The translations under genes and the position numbers were made by a program. The notes under the pieces are model-generated. The model did no database searches, was not told the origin of the DNA, and worked only from the letters and a program-made list of their open reading frames with translations. Shown here one piece after another: positions 16,646-25,943 of a DNA stretch of 64,000 nt. How positions within the stretch are numbered: the first letter of the stretch is position 1; each line of letters begins with the position of its first letter. This stretch comes from Synechococcus sp. Nb3U1 (GTDB taxonomy: Bacteria > Cyanobacteriota > Cyanobacteriia > Thermostichales > Thermostichaceae), in the NCBI RefSeq assembly GCF_021533835.1, contig NZ_JAKFYQ010000001.1:1336079-1400078 (forward strand), read 5' to 3'.

Positions 16646-18136
16646 ATGAATGTAACTGTCATTGGTACTGGTTATGTAGGCTTGGTAACGGGTGCCTGCT
16701 TGGCTCAAATCGGCCATCAGGTGATCTGTGTGGACAATAACCGCGATAAAATTGCGGCCCTACAAGCTGGAAAAATTCCAATTTACGAGCCAGGGTTAGA
16801 GTCGATTGTCTTTCGTCACTCTTATAGATTTCTAGATAGATCTCTGGATCATGAAATAGATCATGAAGCTGCATCCTCTCCTCCAGGATCCATTCAATTC
16901 ACCACTGACCTCAATCGCGGCATCGAATTCGGGGACACTATCTTCATTACGGTTGGCACTCCGGCTTTACCCTCCGGGGATCCGAATCTGCAATACGTAG
17001 AAGCAGTGGCCCGTGGCATCGGACAGGGCTTAATCCGTACCCAAACGCGCTCTCGTTACCGAGTTATTGTCAATAAGTCCACGGTGCCGATTGGCTCCGG
17101 GGATTGGGTGCGCATGATGATTTTGGATGGAGCCGCCCAGGCAGCCAAAGAGGAATTATTGGTGGGCAGTTCAGTGTTGGCGGGATCCCACGGCAATCCT
17201 CGGCGCTTCGATCTGGAGTCTGTTTTGCCCCGCTTCGATGTAGTTAGCAACCCAGAATTTTTAAGAGAAGGCAGCGCCATTTGGGATACCTTCCATCCCG
17301 ACCGCATTGTAATCGGCTCGGATAGCTCGACGGCAGTCGCGATCATGCGGCAGCTTTACGAACCGATCATTGACCGCAGCTGGGATCCCGAGGCAACAAC
17401 AGACGAGCGACCGCCGGTACCCTTTTTGGTGACGGATTTGGCCTCAGCGGAAATGGTGAAATACGCCGCCAATGCCTTTTTGGCCACCAAGATTAGCTTC
17501 ATCAACGAAGTAGCCACCATTTGTGAGCGGGTGGGGGCTGATGTGACGGAGGTGGCTAGAGGCATTGGTCTCGATTCTCGGATTGGCCCCAAGTTTCTCA
17601 ACGCTGGTATTGGCTGGGGGGGCAGTTGTTTCCCCAAAGATGTCTCGGCGCTGGTGCGCACAGGGGCAGATTACCACTGTGCTACTCCCATTTTGGAAGC
17701 GGTGATCGAGACCAACCGGCAGCAACGGTTTCGGGTGGTGGAAAAGCTGCAGCAGGAATTGAAGGTGCTGAAGGGGAAAACCATTGGCCTGTTGGGGCTC
17801 ACCTTCAAACCCAATACCGATGACATGCGGGATGCTCCTTCCCTGACGGTGATCGAACAACTGCTGAAATTAGGAGCCAAGGTCAAAGCCTACGACCCGA
17901 TGATTCAAGCAAATGAGGGATCCCTGGCGGGGGTGCAGTTGGAGCGGGATGCCCTAAGCTTGGCCCAAGGATGTGATGCACTGGTTTTGGTAACGGAGTG
18001 GCCGGAGTTTGCCAGTGTGGACTTTGACTGTCTGGCGGCGGGGATGCGGCGAGCCTTGATCGTGGATGGCCGTAACTTTTTCTCACCCGAATTGATGCAC
18101 CAAGCAGGGTTTACCTACATTGGCATGGGGCGTTGA
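16646..18136 (+). CDS. ugd: UDP-glucose 6-dehydrogenase
   Basis: The protein has 496 residues. It oxidises UDP-glucose to UDP-glucuronate with NAD, feeding acidic sugars to the exopolysaccharide. Visible features are the N-terminal dinucleotide fold MNVTVIGTGYVGLVTGACLA, the central SAEMVKYAANAFLATKISF block, the catalytic cysteine in GWGGSCFPKDV, and the C-terminal UDP-binding domain with LGLTFKPNTDDMRDAPS. An insert of about 25 residues after position 60 makes it slightly longer than the common form. The ATG at 16646 is chosen because it begins the Rossmann strand directly; the frame is open further upstream. Confidence 0.95.
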   Translation: MNVTVIGTGYVGLVTGACLAQIGHQVICVDNNRDKIAALQAGKIPIYEPGLESIVFRHSYRFLDRSLDHEIDHEAASSPPGSIQFTTDLNRGIEFGDTIFITVGTPALPSGDPNLQYVEAVARGIGQGLIRTQTRSRYRVIVNKSTVPIGSGDWVRMMILDGAAQAAKEELLVGSSVLAGSHGNPRRFDLESVLPRFDVVSNPEFLREGSAIWDTFHPDRIVIGSDSSTAVAIMRQLYEPIIDRSWDPEATTDERPPVPFLVTDLASAEMVKYAANAFLATKISFINEVATICERVGADVTEVARGIGLDSRIGPKFLNAGIGWGGSCFPKDVSALVRTGADYHCATPILEAVIETNRQQRFRVVEKLQQELKVLKGKTIGLLGLTFKPNTDDMRDAPSLTVIEQLLKLGAKVKAYDPMIQANEGSLAGVQLERDALSLAQGCDALVLVTEWPEFASVDFDCLAAGMRRALIVDGRNFFSPELMHQAGFTYIGMGR

Positions 18137-18232
18137 GGTGAAGTGGGAAAGCCTTGCAGCAGGTGGCGGCTAAGGATTCCAAAGCCATGAACTTGAACGG
18201 TCTAACTCAAGTAGAGAAAGAGGATCCCTGAC

Positions 18233-19327
18233 ATGAAACGGCATGCTTTGGTTCTTGCCTGCACTCTTGGTTTGAGCTGTTTTCCTGTGGCGGCGATAGC
18301 GGCTGAACCTCAACTAAGCCTAGATGGCCGCCTAACCTGGCAGGAGCGTGCCTACATTCTGGGGCCTGGGGATCGGGTTCGGGTGACGGTTTTGAACGAG
18401 CCCAGCCTGAGTGGGGATCAGCAGGTGTTATTGGATGGCACCTTGGCCTTGCCTCTGGTGGGCACGGTACCGGTGGAAGGAATGACGCTCCAACAGGCGG
18501 CTGGAGACTTGGAAAGAAAATTTGCCTTTTATTTGAAATACCCTTCGGTCAGTGTCAGCCTTCTGGATACACGCGGTTTTCGCATCAATGTGGTGGGGGA
18601 GGTAACCCGACCCGGGGGCTACACAGTCTCTCCCAAGCAGGGTACAACCGGTGCGTCTGAAGTGCTGGAGGTGGGGGCCACCACCCTACGGGAAGATGTC
18701 CCTCGATTGACCCAACTGCTCCAATTAGCGGGCGGGATCACTCAAAAGGCGGATATCCGTAACATCGAGATCCGGCGGCAAACCCGGAATGGCGACGAGC
18801 AAATTTTGCAAGTCAACCTCTGGGAACTGCTACAAAACGGAGCAGCCAGTGAGGATCCGATCATCTACGACGGCGATACGATTCGGGTTCCGGTTGCCAG
18901 CCAGGTTAGCCCCGCTGAAATTAGCCAGCTCAGTGCCGCCAATTTTGCCCCGGACACCATCACCATCAATGTTGTCGGTGAAGTCACTCGTCCCGGCGCG
19001 GTTAGCCTCAGCCCGAATGCCTCTTTGAATGTGGCTATTTTGGCCGCAGGAGGATTTACCCCCAAAGCCCAACAGAGCGTGGAACTGATTCGTCTCAATC
19101 CGGATGGCAGTGTGGAAGCCCGGCAGATTGGGGTCGATTTTGCTCAGGGCATCAGCGAGGAGAGCAACCCTCCCCTACGCAACTCGGATGTGATTGTGGT
19201 TCGCCCCTCTGGTGCGGCGCAGATGTCCGATAGTTTGGATGTTGCCCTCAACCCGATCAATATTCTTTTGCGACCGCTCACCAGCATTGGTAACCTTTGG
19301 CGGGTGATCGACTTGCTAACACGCTAA
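18233..19327 (+). CDS. Wza-like polysaccharide export protein with SLBB domains
   Basis: The 364-residue exported protein begins with a signal peptide ending AAIAA before EPQLS. A poly-export (PES) domain follows, starting YILGPGDRVRVTVLNEPSLSG, then two SLBB-type repeats recognisable from INVVGEVTRPGGYTVSP and INVVGEVTRPGAVSLSP. OPX proteins form or gate the outer-membrane channel for Wzy-type polymers. No convincing lipobox is present, so it looks like a soluble or membrane-associated OPX. It is co-directional with ugd and galE and would act with the copolymerase encoded on the other strand. AGAGGA precedes the ATG. Confidence 0.9.
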   Translation: MKRHALVLACTLGLSCFPVAAIAAEPQLSLDGRLTWQERAYILGPGDRVRVTVLNEPSLSGDQQVLLDGTLALPLVGTVPVEGMTLQQAAGDLERKFAFYLKYPSVSVSLLDTRGFRINVVGEVTRPGGYTVSPKQGTTGASEVLEVGATTLREDVPRLTQLLQLAGGITQKADIRNIEIRRQTRNGDEQILQVNLWELLQNGAASEDPIIYDGDTIRVPVASQVSPAEISQLSAANFAPDTITINVVGEVTRPGAVSLSPNASLNVAILAAGGFTPKAQQSVELIRLNPDGSVEARQIGVDFAQGISEESNPPLRNSDVIVVRPSGAAQMSDSLDVALNPINILLRPLTSIGNLWRVIDLLTR

Positions 19328-19390
19328 TCAATTTAGGGTAGGTGCTTTGTTCCTCTATTCTGGGTGGGATCCACCACTGACGGTTTGCCT

Positions 19391-20377
19391 ATGCGTTTCT
19401 TGGTTACAGGCGGTGCAGGTTATATCGGTAGCCACACCTGCAAAGCGTTGGCCATCTCCGGCCATACCCCCATCACCTACGACAATTTGGTATATGGGCA
19501 CCCTTGGGCCGCTCGCTGGGGCCCCCTAGAAAAGGGCGATATTGCTGACCGGGAGCGACTGGATCAGGTGATCAGACAGTATCAACCGGAAGGGGTGATC
19601 CACTTTGCCGCCTATGCTTACGTGGGAGAGTCGGTGCAGGATCCGGCCAAGTACTACCGCAACAATGTGGGTGGCTCCCTAAGTTTGTTGGAAGCGATGC
19701 GAGATCACGGGATCCCCTACATCGTCTTCTCCAGTACCTGTGCCTCCTACGGTGTACCCGAACGGATTCCGATCCCAGAAAGTCATCCCCAACGTCCGAT
19801 CAACCCCTACGGCCAGAGCAAGCTGATGGTGGAACAGATGCTGCGGGATTTTCGCGTTGCCCACGGGATCCAATCGATTAGCCTCCGCTATTTTAATGCG
19901 GCAGGGGCGGATCCCGATGCCGAAATTGGCGAGGCCCACGACCCGGAAACCCACCTGATCCCCTTGGTGTTGGATGCCGCTAGCGGCCAGCGGCCCCACA
20001 TCACCATTTTTGGCGATGACTACGATACCCCAGACGGCACTTGTATTCGAGACTATATTCACGTCACCGACTTGGCCCAAGCCCATATCCTAGCCGTGGA
20101 AGCCTTGGCAACCCATCAGCCTGTGCAACCCGCCTACAACCTGGGTAATGGTCAAGGCTTTTCGGTCAAAGAGGTGATCGCCACAGCCGAAGCGGTGACC
20201 CAAAGAGGGATCCCGGTTCAAATCGGGGCACGCCGACCTGGGGATCCCCCTCGCTTGGTGGGCGACGCCAGCGCCATCACACAAGACCTAGGCTGGAAAC
20301 CCGCTTACGCCGACTTGGTTCAGATCATTGAAACTGCCTGGCGCTGGCATCAGAAGCAACCCTATTCCACCCAGTGA
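19391..20377 (+). CDS. galE: UDP-glucose 4-epimerase
   Basis: The 328-residue enzyme interconverts UDP-glucose and UDP-galactose. The NAD-binding start [20 protein letters not shown], the FSSTCASYG serine block, the catalytic [13 protein letters not shown] tyrosine motif and the downstream [11 protein letters not shown] are all present. The ATG at 19391 starts the Rossmann strand; the ORF could extend 27 bases upstream. It is last in the plus-strand polysaccharide group, and its 3' end overlaps that of the convergent gap2 gene by 16 bases. Confidence 0.95.
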   Translation: MRFLVTGGAGYIGSHTCKALAISGHTPITYDNLVYGHPWAARWGPLEKGDIADRERLDQVIRQYQPEGVIHFAAYAYVGESVQDPAKYYRNNVGGSLSLLEAMRDHGIPYIVFSSTCASYGVPERIPIPESHPQRPINPYGQSKLMVEQMLRDFRVAHGIQSISLRYFNAAGADPDAEIGEAHDPETHLIPLVLDAASGQRPHITIFGDDYDTPDGTCIRDYIHVTDLAQAHILAVEALATHQPVQPAYNLGNGQGFSVKEVIATAEAVTQRGIPVQIGARRPGDPPRLVGDASAITQDLGWKPAYADLVQIIETAWRWHQKQPYSTQ

Positions 20378-21381
20378 GCAGCCATGTATTCCGCCAGATC
20401 TACCACCCGCTGGGAGTAGCCCCACTCGTTGTCGTACCAGGCCATCACCTTGACCAGATCGCCACCCAGCACATTGGTCATTTCCGCATCCACAATTGCT
20501 GAGCAGTCATGGCCGCGATAGTCGATCGACACCAATGGAATATCGGAATAGGCGAGGATCCCTTTCATGTTGGTTAAAGAGGCTTCCCTAAGCGCATCAT
20601 TCACCTCTTCAGCAATGACACTCTTCTCCGTTTGCACGACCAAGTCCACCAGAGAAACATTGGGGGTAGGTACCCGGACGGCCACCCCGCTCAGTTTGCC
20701 CTTCAGCTCTGGAATCACCAGCGCCACTGCCTTAGCTGCCCCTGTGGTGGTGGGAACCATGCTCAAAGCAGCCGCCCGCGCCCGACGCAGATCCCGGTGT
20801 CCACCGTCCAAAATGCGCTGATCGCCGGTGTAACTGTGGGTGGTGGTCATAGTGGCCCGGACGATACCAAATTTTTCCAGCAGCACCTTGATGATCGGGG
20901 TCAGGCAGTTGGTGGTACAGCTGGCGTTGCTGACGATGTTGTGCCGCACAGGGTCATAAGTAGCTTGGTTTACTCCGTACACAAAAGTGGGAATGTCGCT
21001 ACCTTTGGCTGGAGCTGTAATCATCACCTTTTTGGCCCCGGCTTCGATGTGCTTGGAAGCGCCCTCATAGTTGACGAAGACACCCGTAGCTTCGATCACC
21101 AGATCCACATTCCAATCTTTCCAGGGCAGGTTACTGGGGTTGCGATCGGAAACGGTGTTGATGTGTTTGCCATTCACCACCAAACCCCGCTCGGCGGGCT
21201 CAACTTCCGCCCCTTGCAGTGGCCCCAGGATGGAATCGTATTTGAGCAGGTGGGCAGCAGTGCGAGAATCGGAAGTGTCATTGATGGCGACAATGTCCAG
21301 GTTGGACTGAGCGCGACCCAACCAACAGCGCAGAAAGTTGCGACCGATGCGACCAAATCCGTTGATTGCTACCCTGACCAC
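20362..21381 (-). CDS. gap2: Glyceraldehyde-3-phosphate dehydrogenase, Gap2-type
   Basis: The 339-residue GAPDH begins [20 protein letters not shown], contains the active-site [12 protein letters not shown], and ends with the conserved [19 protein letters not shown]. The N-terminal sequence, including [20 protein letters not shown], matches the cyanobacterial and plastid Gap2 (Calvin-cycle, NAD(P)H) type rather than glycolytic Gap1. The start codon is GTG with AGGAG close upstream. It converges on galE with a 16-base overlap of coding ends. About 155 bases of upstream non-coding DNA probably carry the promoter. Confidence 0.93.
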   Translation of the reverse strand: MVRVAINGFGRIGRNFLRCWLGRAQSNLDIVAINDTSDSRTAAHLLKYDSILGPLQGAEVEPAERGLVVNGKHINTVSDRNPSNLPWKDWNVDLVIEATGVFVNYEGASKHIEAGAKKVMITAPAKGSDIPTFVYGVNQATYDPVRHNIVSNASCTTNCLTPIIKVLLEKFGIVRATMTTTHSYTGDQRILDGGHRDLRRARAAALSMVPTTTGAAKAVALVIPELKGKLSGVAVRVPTPNVSLVDLVVQTEKSVIAEEVNDALREASLTNMKGILAYSDIPLVSIDYRGHDCSAIVDAEMTNVLGGDLVKVMAWYDNEWGYSQRVVDLAEYMAAHWVE

Positions 21382-21536
21382 TGCTCCTGACCTCGCTGCT
21401 TGAAATTCTTTAGGTGCTGCTTAGCACATGATATCGCAAGCCCTGGATATTCTGAAGGTAAAATTTGGGATCCCTGGGTTGAATCCTAGGGACATAAGAG
21501 GCTAAACCACTATTCAGAGAAGGGATCCGCAACCTT

Positions 21537-22082
21537 TCAAGAAGGATATCGCTGATGGAGCAGAGCCATGGCCGAGGCGACATTTTCCACCCCCCGCTGT
21601 TCCAATAGATCCGTAAACATACTGTCTATCCAGTACAAGCGTTCGCTGATGATGCCGCTCCAGGCGCGATACAGTTTCACTTGGACTTCTAGGGGCAAGA
21701 GGATTAACCCTTCTGTCGAGAGGCGTAGGGTTTGCACCTCCATCAGGCTCACAGCCGTAAAGGAGCGCCGCCGCCCCGTTAGCAGAGAAAGCTCCCCAAA
21801 CACCCGCCCCGCATGCAAAGTGGCCAACAAATAGTCGCCTGGGTGCCGCACGTATTGCCGCCGCAGCTCCACCACCCCGCTCAGGAGCACATACAAGTCG
21901 CTGCTGGGATCCCCTTCCTGAAAAATCACATGGCCCGGTTGAAAGCGACTGGGCAACAGCGCCGTGGTCAGGGCTTGCCACTCGGCATCCTCCAGCGATT
22001 GAAACAGCAGGTGCTCACGAACACGCTCGAAGGGGAAATGGCGGATGCTACTCATGGGTGACTGGGGCCGAATCTGTCTCAT
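21537..22082 (-). CDS. Stand-alone cyclic nucleotide-binding domain protein
   Basis: The 181-residue protein has one cNMP-binding jelly roll: LLPSRFQPGHVIFQEGDPSSDLY, LLSGVVELRR, then the phosphate-binding cassette GRVFGELSLLTGRRRSFTA near residues 95-110. There is no CRP-type HTH; the C-terminus is a helical tail, so it is not a transcription factor of the usual type. The cassette has GELSLLTGRRRS, similar to the functional R[ST]A pattern, so ligand binding is possible. An ATG at 22055 is an alternative start. It lies 57 bases downstream of the ABC ATPase gene. Confidence 0.82.
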   Translation of the reverse strand: MRQIRPQSPMSSIRHFPFERVREHLLFQSLEDAEWQALTTALLPSRFQPGHVIFQEGDPSSDLYVLLSGVVELRRQYVRHPGDYLLATLHAGRVFGELSLLTGRRRSFTAVSLMEVQTLRLSTEGLILLPLEVQVKLYRAWSGIISERLYWIDSMFTDLLEQRGVENVASAMALLHQRYPS

Positions 22083-22139
22083 CCTACCGTCGGAGGGAGG
22101 AGAGGAGATGAGTTGGGTTCCATAAGAGCGGGGAGATGT

Positions 22140-22958
22140 CTAGTCCTGGCCGTAAACCTGCCGTAAGCTTTCTAGCACTGCACCCGTCAGCTCAAAAAAA
22201 CGCGGTGAGCGCCAAGTTTCGAACCCCCGCGGTTGTGGCAAGTCCACCGGGATCACCTTGGCAATTTGGCCGGGATTGGGGGTCATCACCACCACCCTGG
22301 TGGAGAGGAACACGGCCTCTTGAATGGAGTGGGTGACGAAGAAAACGGTCTTTTGTGTGGTTTCCCAAAGGCGGAGCAATTCTAGGTTCATTTTCTCGCG
22401 GGTGATCTCATCCAAGGCCCCAAAAGGCTCGTCCATGAACAGCAGCTCTGGGTCAAAGGCTAAAGCACGGGCGATCGACACCCGCTGTTGCATGCCCCCT
22501 GAGAGTTGCCAAGGATAGTTATGTAGGAAATTCTCTAGCCCCACCCGTTTCAGCATCGCCTTAGCCCGCTCTTGTCGCTCCCCTTTAGACAGATGCATCA
22601 CCTGCAAAGGCAACATCACATTCTCCAGGGCAGTACGCCATTCCAGCAGGGTAGGAGCCTGGAAAATATAGCCGTAAAGGCGATCTTGTCGCGCCTGTTG
22701 CGGGGTTCGTCCGGCAATGGAAAGGGATCCCTCGCTGGGCTGCTCCAGATCCGCCAGAATGCGCAGCAACGTGGTTTTGCCACAGCCAGAGGGGCCGATC
22801 AAGGCGATAAATTCCCCCTGCTGCACCTCCAGATTCACATTCCGCAGCGCCACCACCTCTCCGGTTGGGCTGGGGTAGCGCTTGCCCACACCTCGTAGAC
22901 TGACCAAGGCACCCACTTCGCTGGTTTGCAGGCCGGTGGAGAGGAGAGAAGGATTCAT
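22140..22958 (-). CDS. ABC transporter ATPase, nitrate/sulfonate/taurine type
   Basis: The 272-residue ATP-binding subunit is complete: Walker A LIGPSGCGKTTLLRIL, Q-loop region GYIFQAPTLLEWRTALENV, signature QLSGGMQQRVSIARAL, Walker B LLFMDEPFGALDEIT, and H-loop FVTHSIQEAVFLSTRV. The TLLEWRTALENV sequence is typical of the SsuB/TauB/NrtD group. There is no permease or binding-protein gene next to it; a matching-type permease lies 16 kb away at 38202-39077. Substrate cannot be assigned. Confidence 0.9.
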   Translation of the reverse strand: MNPSLLSTGLQTSEVGALVSLRGVGKRYPSPTGEVVALRNVNLEVQQGEFIALIGPSGCGKTTLLRILADLEQPSEGSLSIAGRTPQQARQDRLYGYIFQAPTLLEWRTALENVMLPLQVMHLSKGERQERAKAMLKRVGLENFLHNYPWQLSGGMQQRVSIARALAFDPELLFMDEPFGALDEITREKMNLELLRLWETTQKTVFFVTHSIQEAVFLSTRVVVMTPNPGQIAKVIPVDLPQPRGFETWRSPRFFELTGAVLESLRQVYGQD

Positions 22959-23053
22959 GGAAACGAAAATACCGAGGCGGAAACGTTATCCACCATTAGA
23001 GACGCAAACAGGCAGGTTGACCAGTCTGACAACAGCCATCCTTCTTCTGGCCG

Positions 23054-23389
23054 TTATTCTTCTAGCACGTAAGAGATGGCGTTTTTGTTGACGCAAATAA
23101 ACTCTGCATGGGCAACCCGGCGACCGTTGACAAACATTTCTGAATCCGTCATGGCCACAAATGTACGTTCATCATTGAGCAAGCTGGAAACCCGTCGCTC
23201 GAACTCGGTGCCTTCCAAAAACACTTCCCCGCGAATATCCGTGCCATCGAGGGTGCGAATACGGATGCGTCGCCGCTCTTCCCCCACCGCTTGAGCTGTT
23301 TCATATGCCCCCCGCCGGGCTGCCTTTTTCATGGAGCGACCCGAGGTACTCATGGCATCACGCAAATCGTCGAATGGCTCGCCGTTCAT
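23054..23389 (-). CDS. Conserved hypothetical small protein
   Basis: The 111-residue soluble protein has an N-terminal helical, basic part (MKKAARRGAYETAQAVGEERRR) and a C-terminal beta-rich part including IRIRTLDGTDIRGEVFL, LLNDERTFVAMTDSEMFVNG and AHAEFICVNKNAISYV. The C-terminal half looks like a small beta-barrel of the PilZ or SH3-like kind, but no family can be assigned safely. It sits between the Hsp70 gene and the ABC ATPase gene on the same strand. Confidence 0.55.
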   Translation of the reverse strand: MNGEPFDDLRDAMSTSGRSMKKAARRGAYETAQAVGEERRRIRIRTLDGTDIRGEVFLEGTEFERRVSSLLNDERTFVAMTDSEMFVNGRRVAHAEFICVNKNAISYVLEE

Positions 23390-23702
23390 CTGCTAACCTC
23401 AACTCGGATCTATCAGGTTTATAGCTGGATAATCGCTAAAAGGGGCAGATTGAGTGCTACCCACCGAGTTAAGATTAACACGATCGCCCATCCCCAGCTC
23501 GTAAGTATTCATCTTTCTTCGCTGCATCACCTGACCTATAAAGCAGTGAGAGCATCTACGGGGCTGAAAGCTAATCATGATTTCTCTCCTTGGGGTTGTT
23601 CTTGCAAATCAGCCCGAAATTCCGAAACTGAGCTGCTCTTTTGCAGTTGAGGATTGGGATAAAGTCCGTTCTGTAGCGTAAGCTCAGTGTCGAGTAATTT
23701 AC
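23390..23702. other. Non-coding stretch with no recognised element
   Basis: This stretch of about 313 bases lies between the Hsp70 stop and the start of the small hypothetical gene. I saw no tRNA, repeat, strong hairpin with T-run or recognisable small gene. It probably holds the promoter of the 23054-23389 gene. Confidence 0.4.
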
Positions 23703-25295
23703 CTAACTTAAAGTGGCCACGGGCTGAGCGTCCGCTAAGAGTTGTTGAGTTTGCAAATCGGTGATGGTGGCCAACAAGCGCCGGGATCCATCCACGGCAA
23801 ATTCGATGCGGAGGCGATCTTCTCCGGCGCGGCCAGGAGGGGTAAGGTGGGCCAAACAAATGGGTTCGGGAGCCGATCCGGGGGCTGGGGCTTGGGCAAG
23901 GGAACGGAAATCCGTTTGGCGGGTCAGCTGACGGCTACTCATGCGCCCTAACTCGTCATAGATCACCTCGGACTGGGCCACCTGGGCCACTTCCCCCACA
24001 TCCAGCCGAATCTCCGTTTGACCGTCGTTGGCCACCTGTAAAATGAGGGGATCCGGGCGCTGACAGGGATAGGGACAGCCCCGCTCAAACAGAGGGTAGT
24101 AGCTGTAGCTTTTTTGTGAGGGATCCCAGAGGCGAATGGCGTAGCTGTGGTGCAGATGGTCATCCAGCTTCACTTGGCGGCCCAGTTGCAGAGCGCCAAG
24201 GGCCACCGCATCGAAAGGGCGCTCACATTTAACCCGCTTTTTGCCGAAATAGGAGCGGATCAGATCTTGCACCACCGGTAGCTGGGAGCTACCCCCCACC
24301 AGCAGTACCTGCTCAATTTGGGCTTTGCTAAATCCCTTGGCCTGTGCCGTCAGGAGAATTTCATCCAGGCAATGGCGAATTTGATCCAACATCTGATGGC
24401 TTTCTAGGATCTCCTCCAGCATCTGGCGATCCAACCTCAGCTCATGGGCGATCAGGGTATCGTCATCGAACCAACTGCCCACCGCCTCAGATTGGCTAGA
24501 GAGAGTGATCTTGAGCTGTTCTGCCCTCTCCAGCAGGTTGAGCCAGCCCAGGGATCCGATTTGCGCTCGCGTTAGGCCCAGTTGCTCGAGCAGATACTCG
24601 GCAATCCAGGTATCGATATCCAGCCCGCCCACATAGGCATCCGACTTGGCGATTACTTCCGCTTTCAGGGTGGGATCCCCCGGTTGGGGGGCAAGGGTAC
24701 GCACCAGGCTGAGATCCAGGGTGCCACCGCCAAAGTCTACCACCAACACCACCGCCCCCGGCTGAGCGACGGCATAGCCCAGGGCGGCTGCGGTGGCTTC
24801 ATCAACAATTTGAATCGGATCCCAACCGCAGGCGCTGGCTACACCCCGGATCCAACTGAGATAGCGCTCGAAGGATCCCACCGGAGCCGTAAACACCACC
24901 CGTTCCGGTCGCAAGTGCTCTTTGGGGAGCGCTTCCATCACCGCTTGCAAAAAGGCTCGGGCGACGGTCTCGGCATCGTAGCGTTGGCCATCCAGCAGCC
25001 GAGGGGGAGGGACAAAATCTGCCACCAACTCCCGTTTGAAGCCCTGGAACAACCGCTGGGGATCCACTGTTCCCCAACGGCCTGAGCGCACGGTTTCTCC
25101 CACCAACAGTTGATCGGATCCTTTGACAAATACAAGGCTAGGAATGACAGAGTGGGCTTGTGCTGGGCGAGATAAGCCGGGAAAGGTGAGAGTACGGGCG
25201 CTTTCTTGGAGGGGATCCCAGCAACAGACGACGGTATTGCTGGTACCAAAATCGATGGCCAAGGCCGCAGCAGTAGGTTTTTTTGCAGAAGCCAT
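23703..25295 (-). CDS. Short Hsp70-family chaperone ATPase
   Basis: The 530-residue protein has a complete Hsp70 actin-like ATPase domain: phosphate 1 motif IDFGTSNTVVCCWD, VVFTAPVGSFERYLSW, DEATAAALGYAVA, phosphate 2 VVDFGGGTLDLSLV and adenosine motif VLLVGGSSQLPVV. The substrate-binding part is only about 150 residues and lacks the DnaK lid, ending near LLADAQPVATLS, so it is not DnaK itself. It starts two bases after the stop of an HTH-GrpE-like gene, implying that both are made together and that the upstream protein is its nucleotide exchange factor. Confidence 0.9.
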   Translation of the reverse strand: MASAKKPTAAALAIDFGTSNTVVCCWDPLQESARTLTFPGLSRPAQAHSVIPSLVFVKGSDQLLVGETVRSGRWGTVDPQRLFQGFKRELVADFVPPPRLLDGQRYDAETVARAFLQAVMEALPKEHLRPERVVFTAPVGSFERYLSWIRGVASACGWDPIQIVDEATAAALGYAVAQPGAVVLVVDFGGGTLDLSLVRTLAPQPGDPTLKAEVIAKSDAYVGGLDIDTWIAEYLLEQLGLTRAQIGSLGWLNLLERAEQLKITLSSQSEAVGSWFDDDTLIAHELRLDRQMLEEILESHQMLDQIRHCLDEILLTAQAKGFSKAQIEQVLLVGGSSQLPVVQDLIRSYFGKKRVKCERPFDAVALGALQLGRQVKLDDHLHHSYAIRLWDPSQKSYSYYPLFERGCPYPCQRPDPLILQVANDGQTEIRLDVGEVAQVAQSEVIYDELGRMSSRQLTRQTDFRSLAQAPAPGSAPEPICLAHLTPPGRAGEDRLRIEFAVDGSRRLLATITDLQTQQLLADAQPVATLS

Positions 25296-25297
25296 TG

Positions 25298-25903
25298 TTA
25301 GCTCAATCCTCCTGGCAAAGAACGGCTGACTTTGGCTGGACAGAAAATATCTTCCCCCTGACGGTAGCCGACAAAGCGGATGTAAACGGGATCTCCAGCT
25401 TGAATATCCGGTTGATCCGGCTGATGCAGTTGCGGATTGAAGGGAACCGATTCTAGGGGGCTGCCGATGGGTTCGTACCCCCAGTGCTGGAGCAGGGCAT
25501 CAAGGGAGCGGAAGAGGGCCGTGACATTCTGGGCGGGCCAGTCGGGTTTGCGCTGGGCGATCTGGCGAATGGTGGGGTAGCTAGTGAGCAAGGGTTGCAA
25601 CAGAGAGAAGGTCGCGTCTGAGGAAGCAGGGGAATGGGGTAAAGGAGCTGATTGATCTTCTGATTGATCTGGTTTATCCGGGGCTTGGTTGCTGGGATAG
25701 ATGAGATGGAACAGAGATTGCAACTCCCAATTCAAGGCTAACGCCAGCTGTTGCAGTTGTTGTAGGCGCAGGGATCCCCACTCTCCCCGGCGCAGATGAT
25801 CGATGGCCCGCCGACTGACACCCGATTGCTTGTGCAAAGCTTGCCAAGAAGATATCCCTAGAGTTTGCATACGCTGGCGCAATGGTTCATCTAAGGGGTT
25901 CAT
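25298..25903 (-). CDS. HTH-GrpE-like fusion, probable exchange factor of the adjacent Hsp70
   Basis: The 201-residue protein has an N-terminal XRE-like helix-turn-helix, residues about 12-60 (LGISSWQALHKQSGVSRRAI, then LRRGEWGSLRLQQLQQLALA). A low-complexity linker follows. The C-terminal segment matches the beta head of GrpE: WGYEPIGSPLESVPFNPQLH, then DPVYIRFVGYRQGEDIFCPA and KVSRS. GrpE drives ADP release from Hsp70. Fusion to a DNA-binding-type domain suggests a dedicated or regulated cochaperone. The long GrpE dimer coiled coil is short or absent here. The Hsp70 gene follows after two bases. The GrpE call rests on motif reading only. Confidence 0.7.
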   Translation of the reverse strand: MNPLDEPLRQRMQTLGISSWQALHKQSGVSRRAIDHLRRGEWGSLRLQQLQQLALALNWELQSLFHLIYPSNQAPDKPDQSEDQSAPLPHSPASSDATFSLLQPLLTSYPTIRQIAQRKPDWPAQNVTALFRSLDALLQHWGYEPIGSPLESVPFNPQLHQPDQPDIQAGDPVYIRFVGYRQGEDIFCPAKVSRSLPGGLS

Positions 25904-25943
25904 GTGCTGTACCCGAGCGGCTCATCGGTATTCCCCAGGATAA

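Noticed and set aside
20632-21390. Plus-strand open frame of 252 codons
   Set aside because: It is the antisense shadow of gap2, which has all GAPDH motifs on the minus strand.
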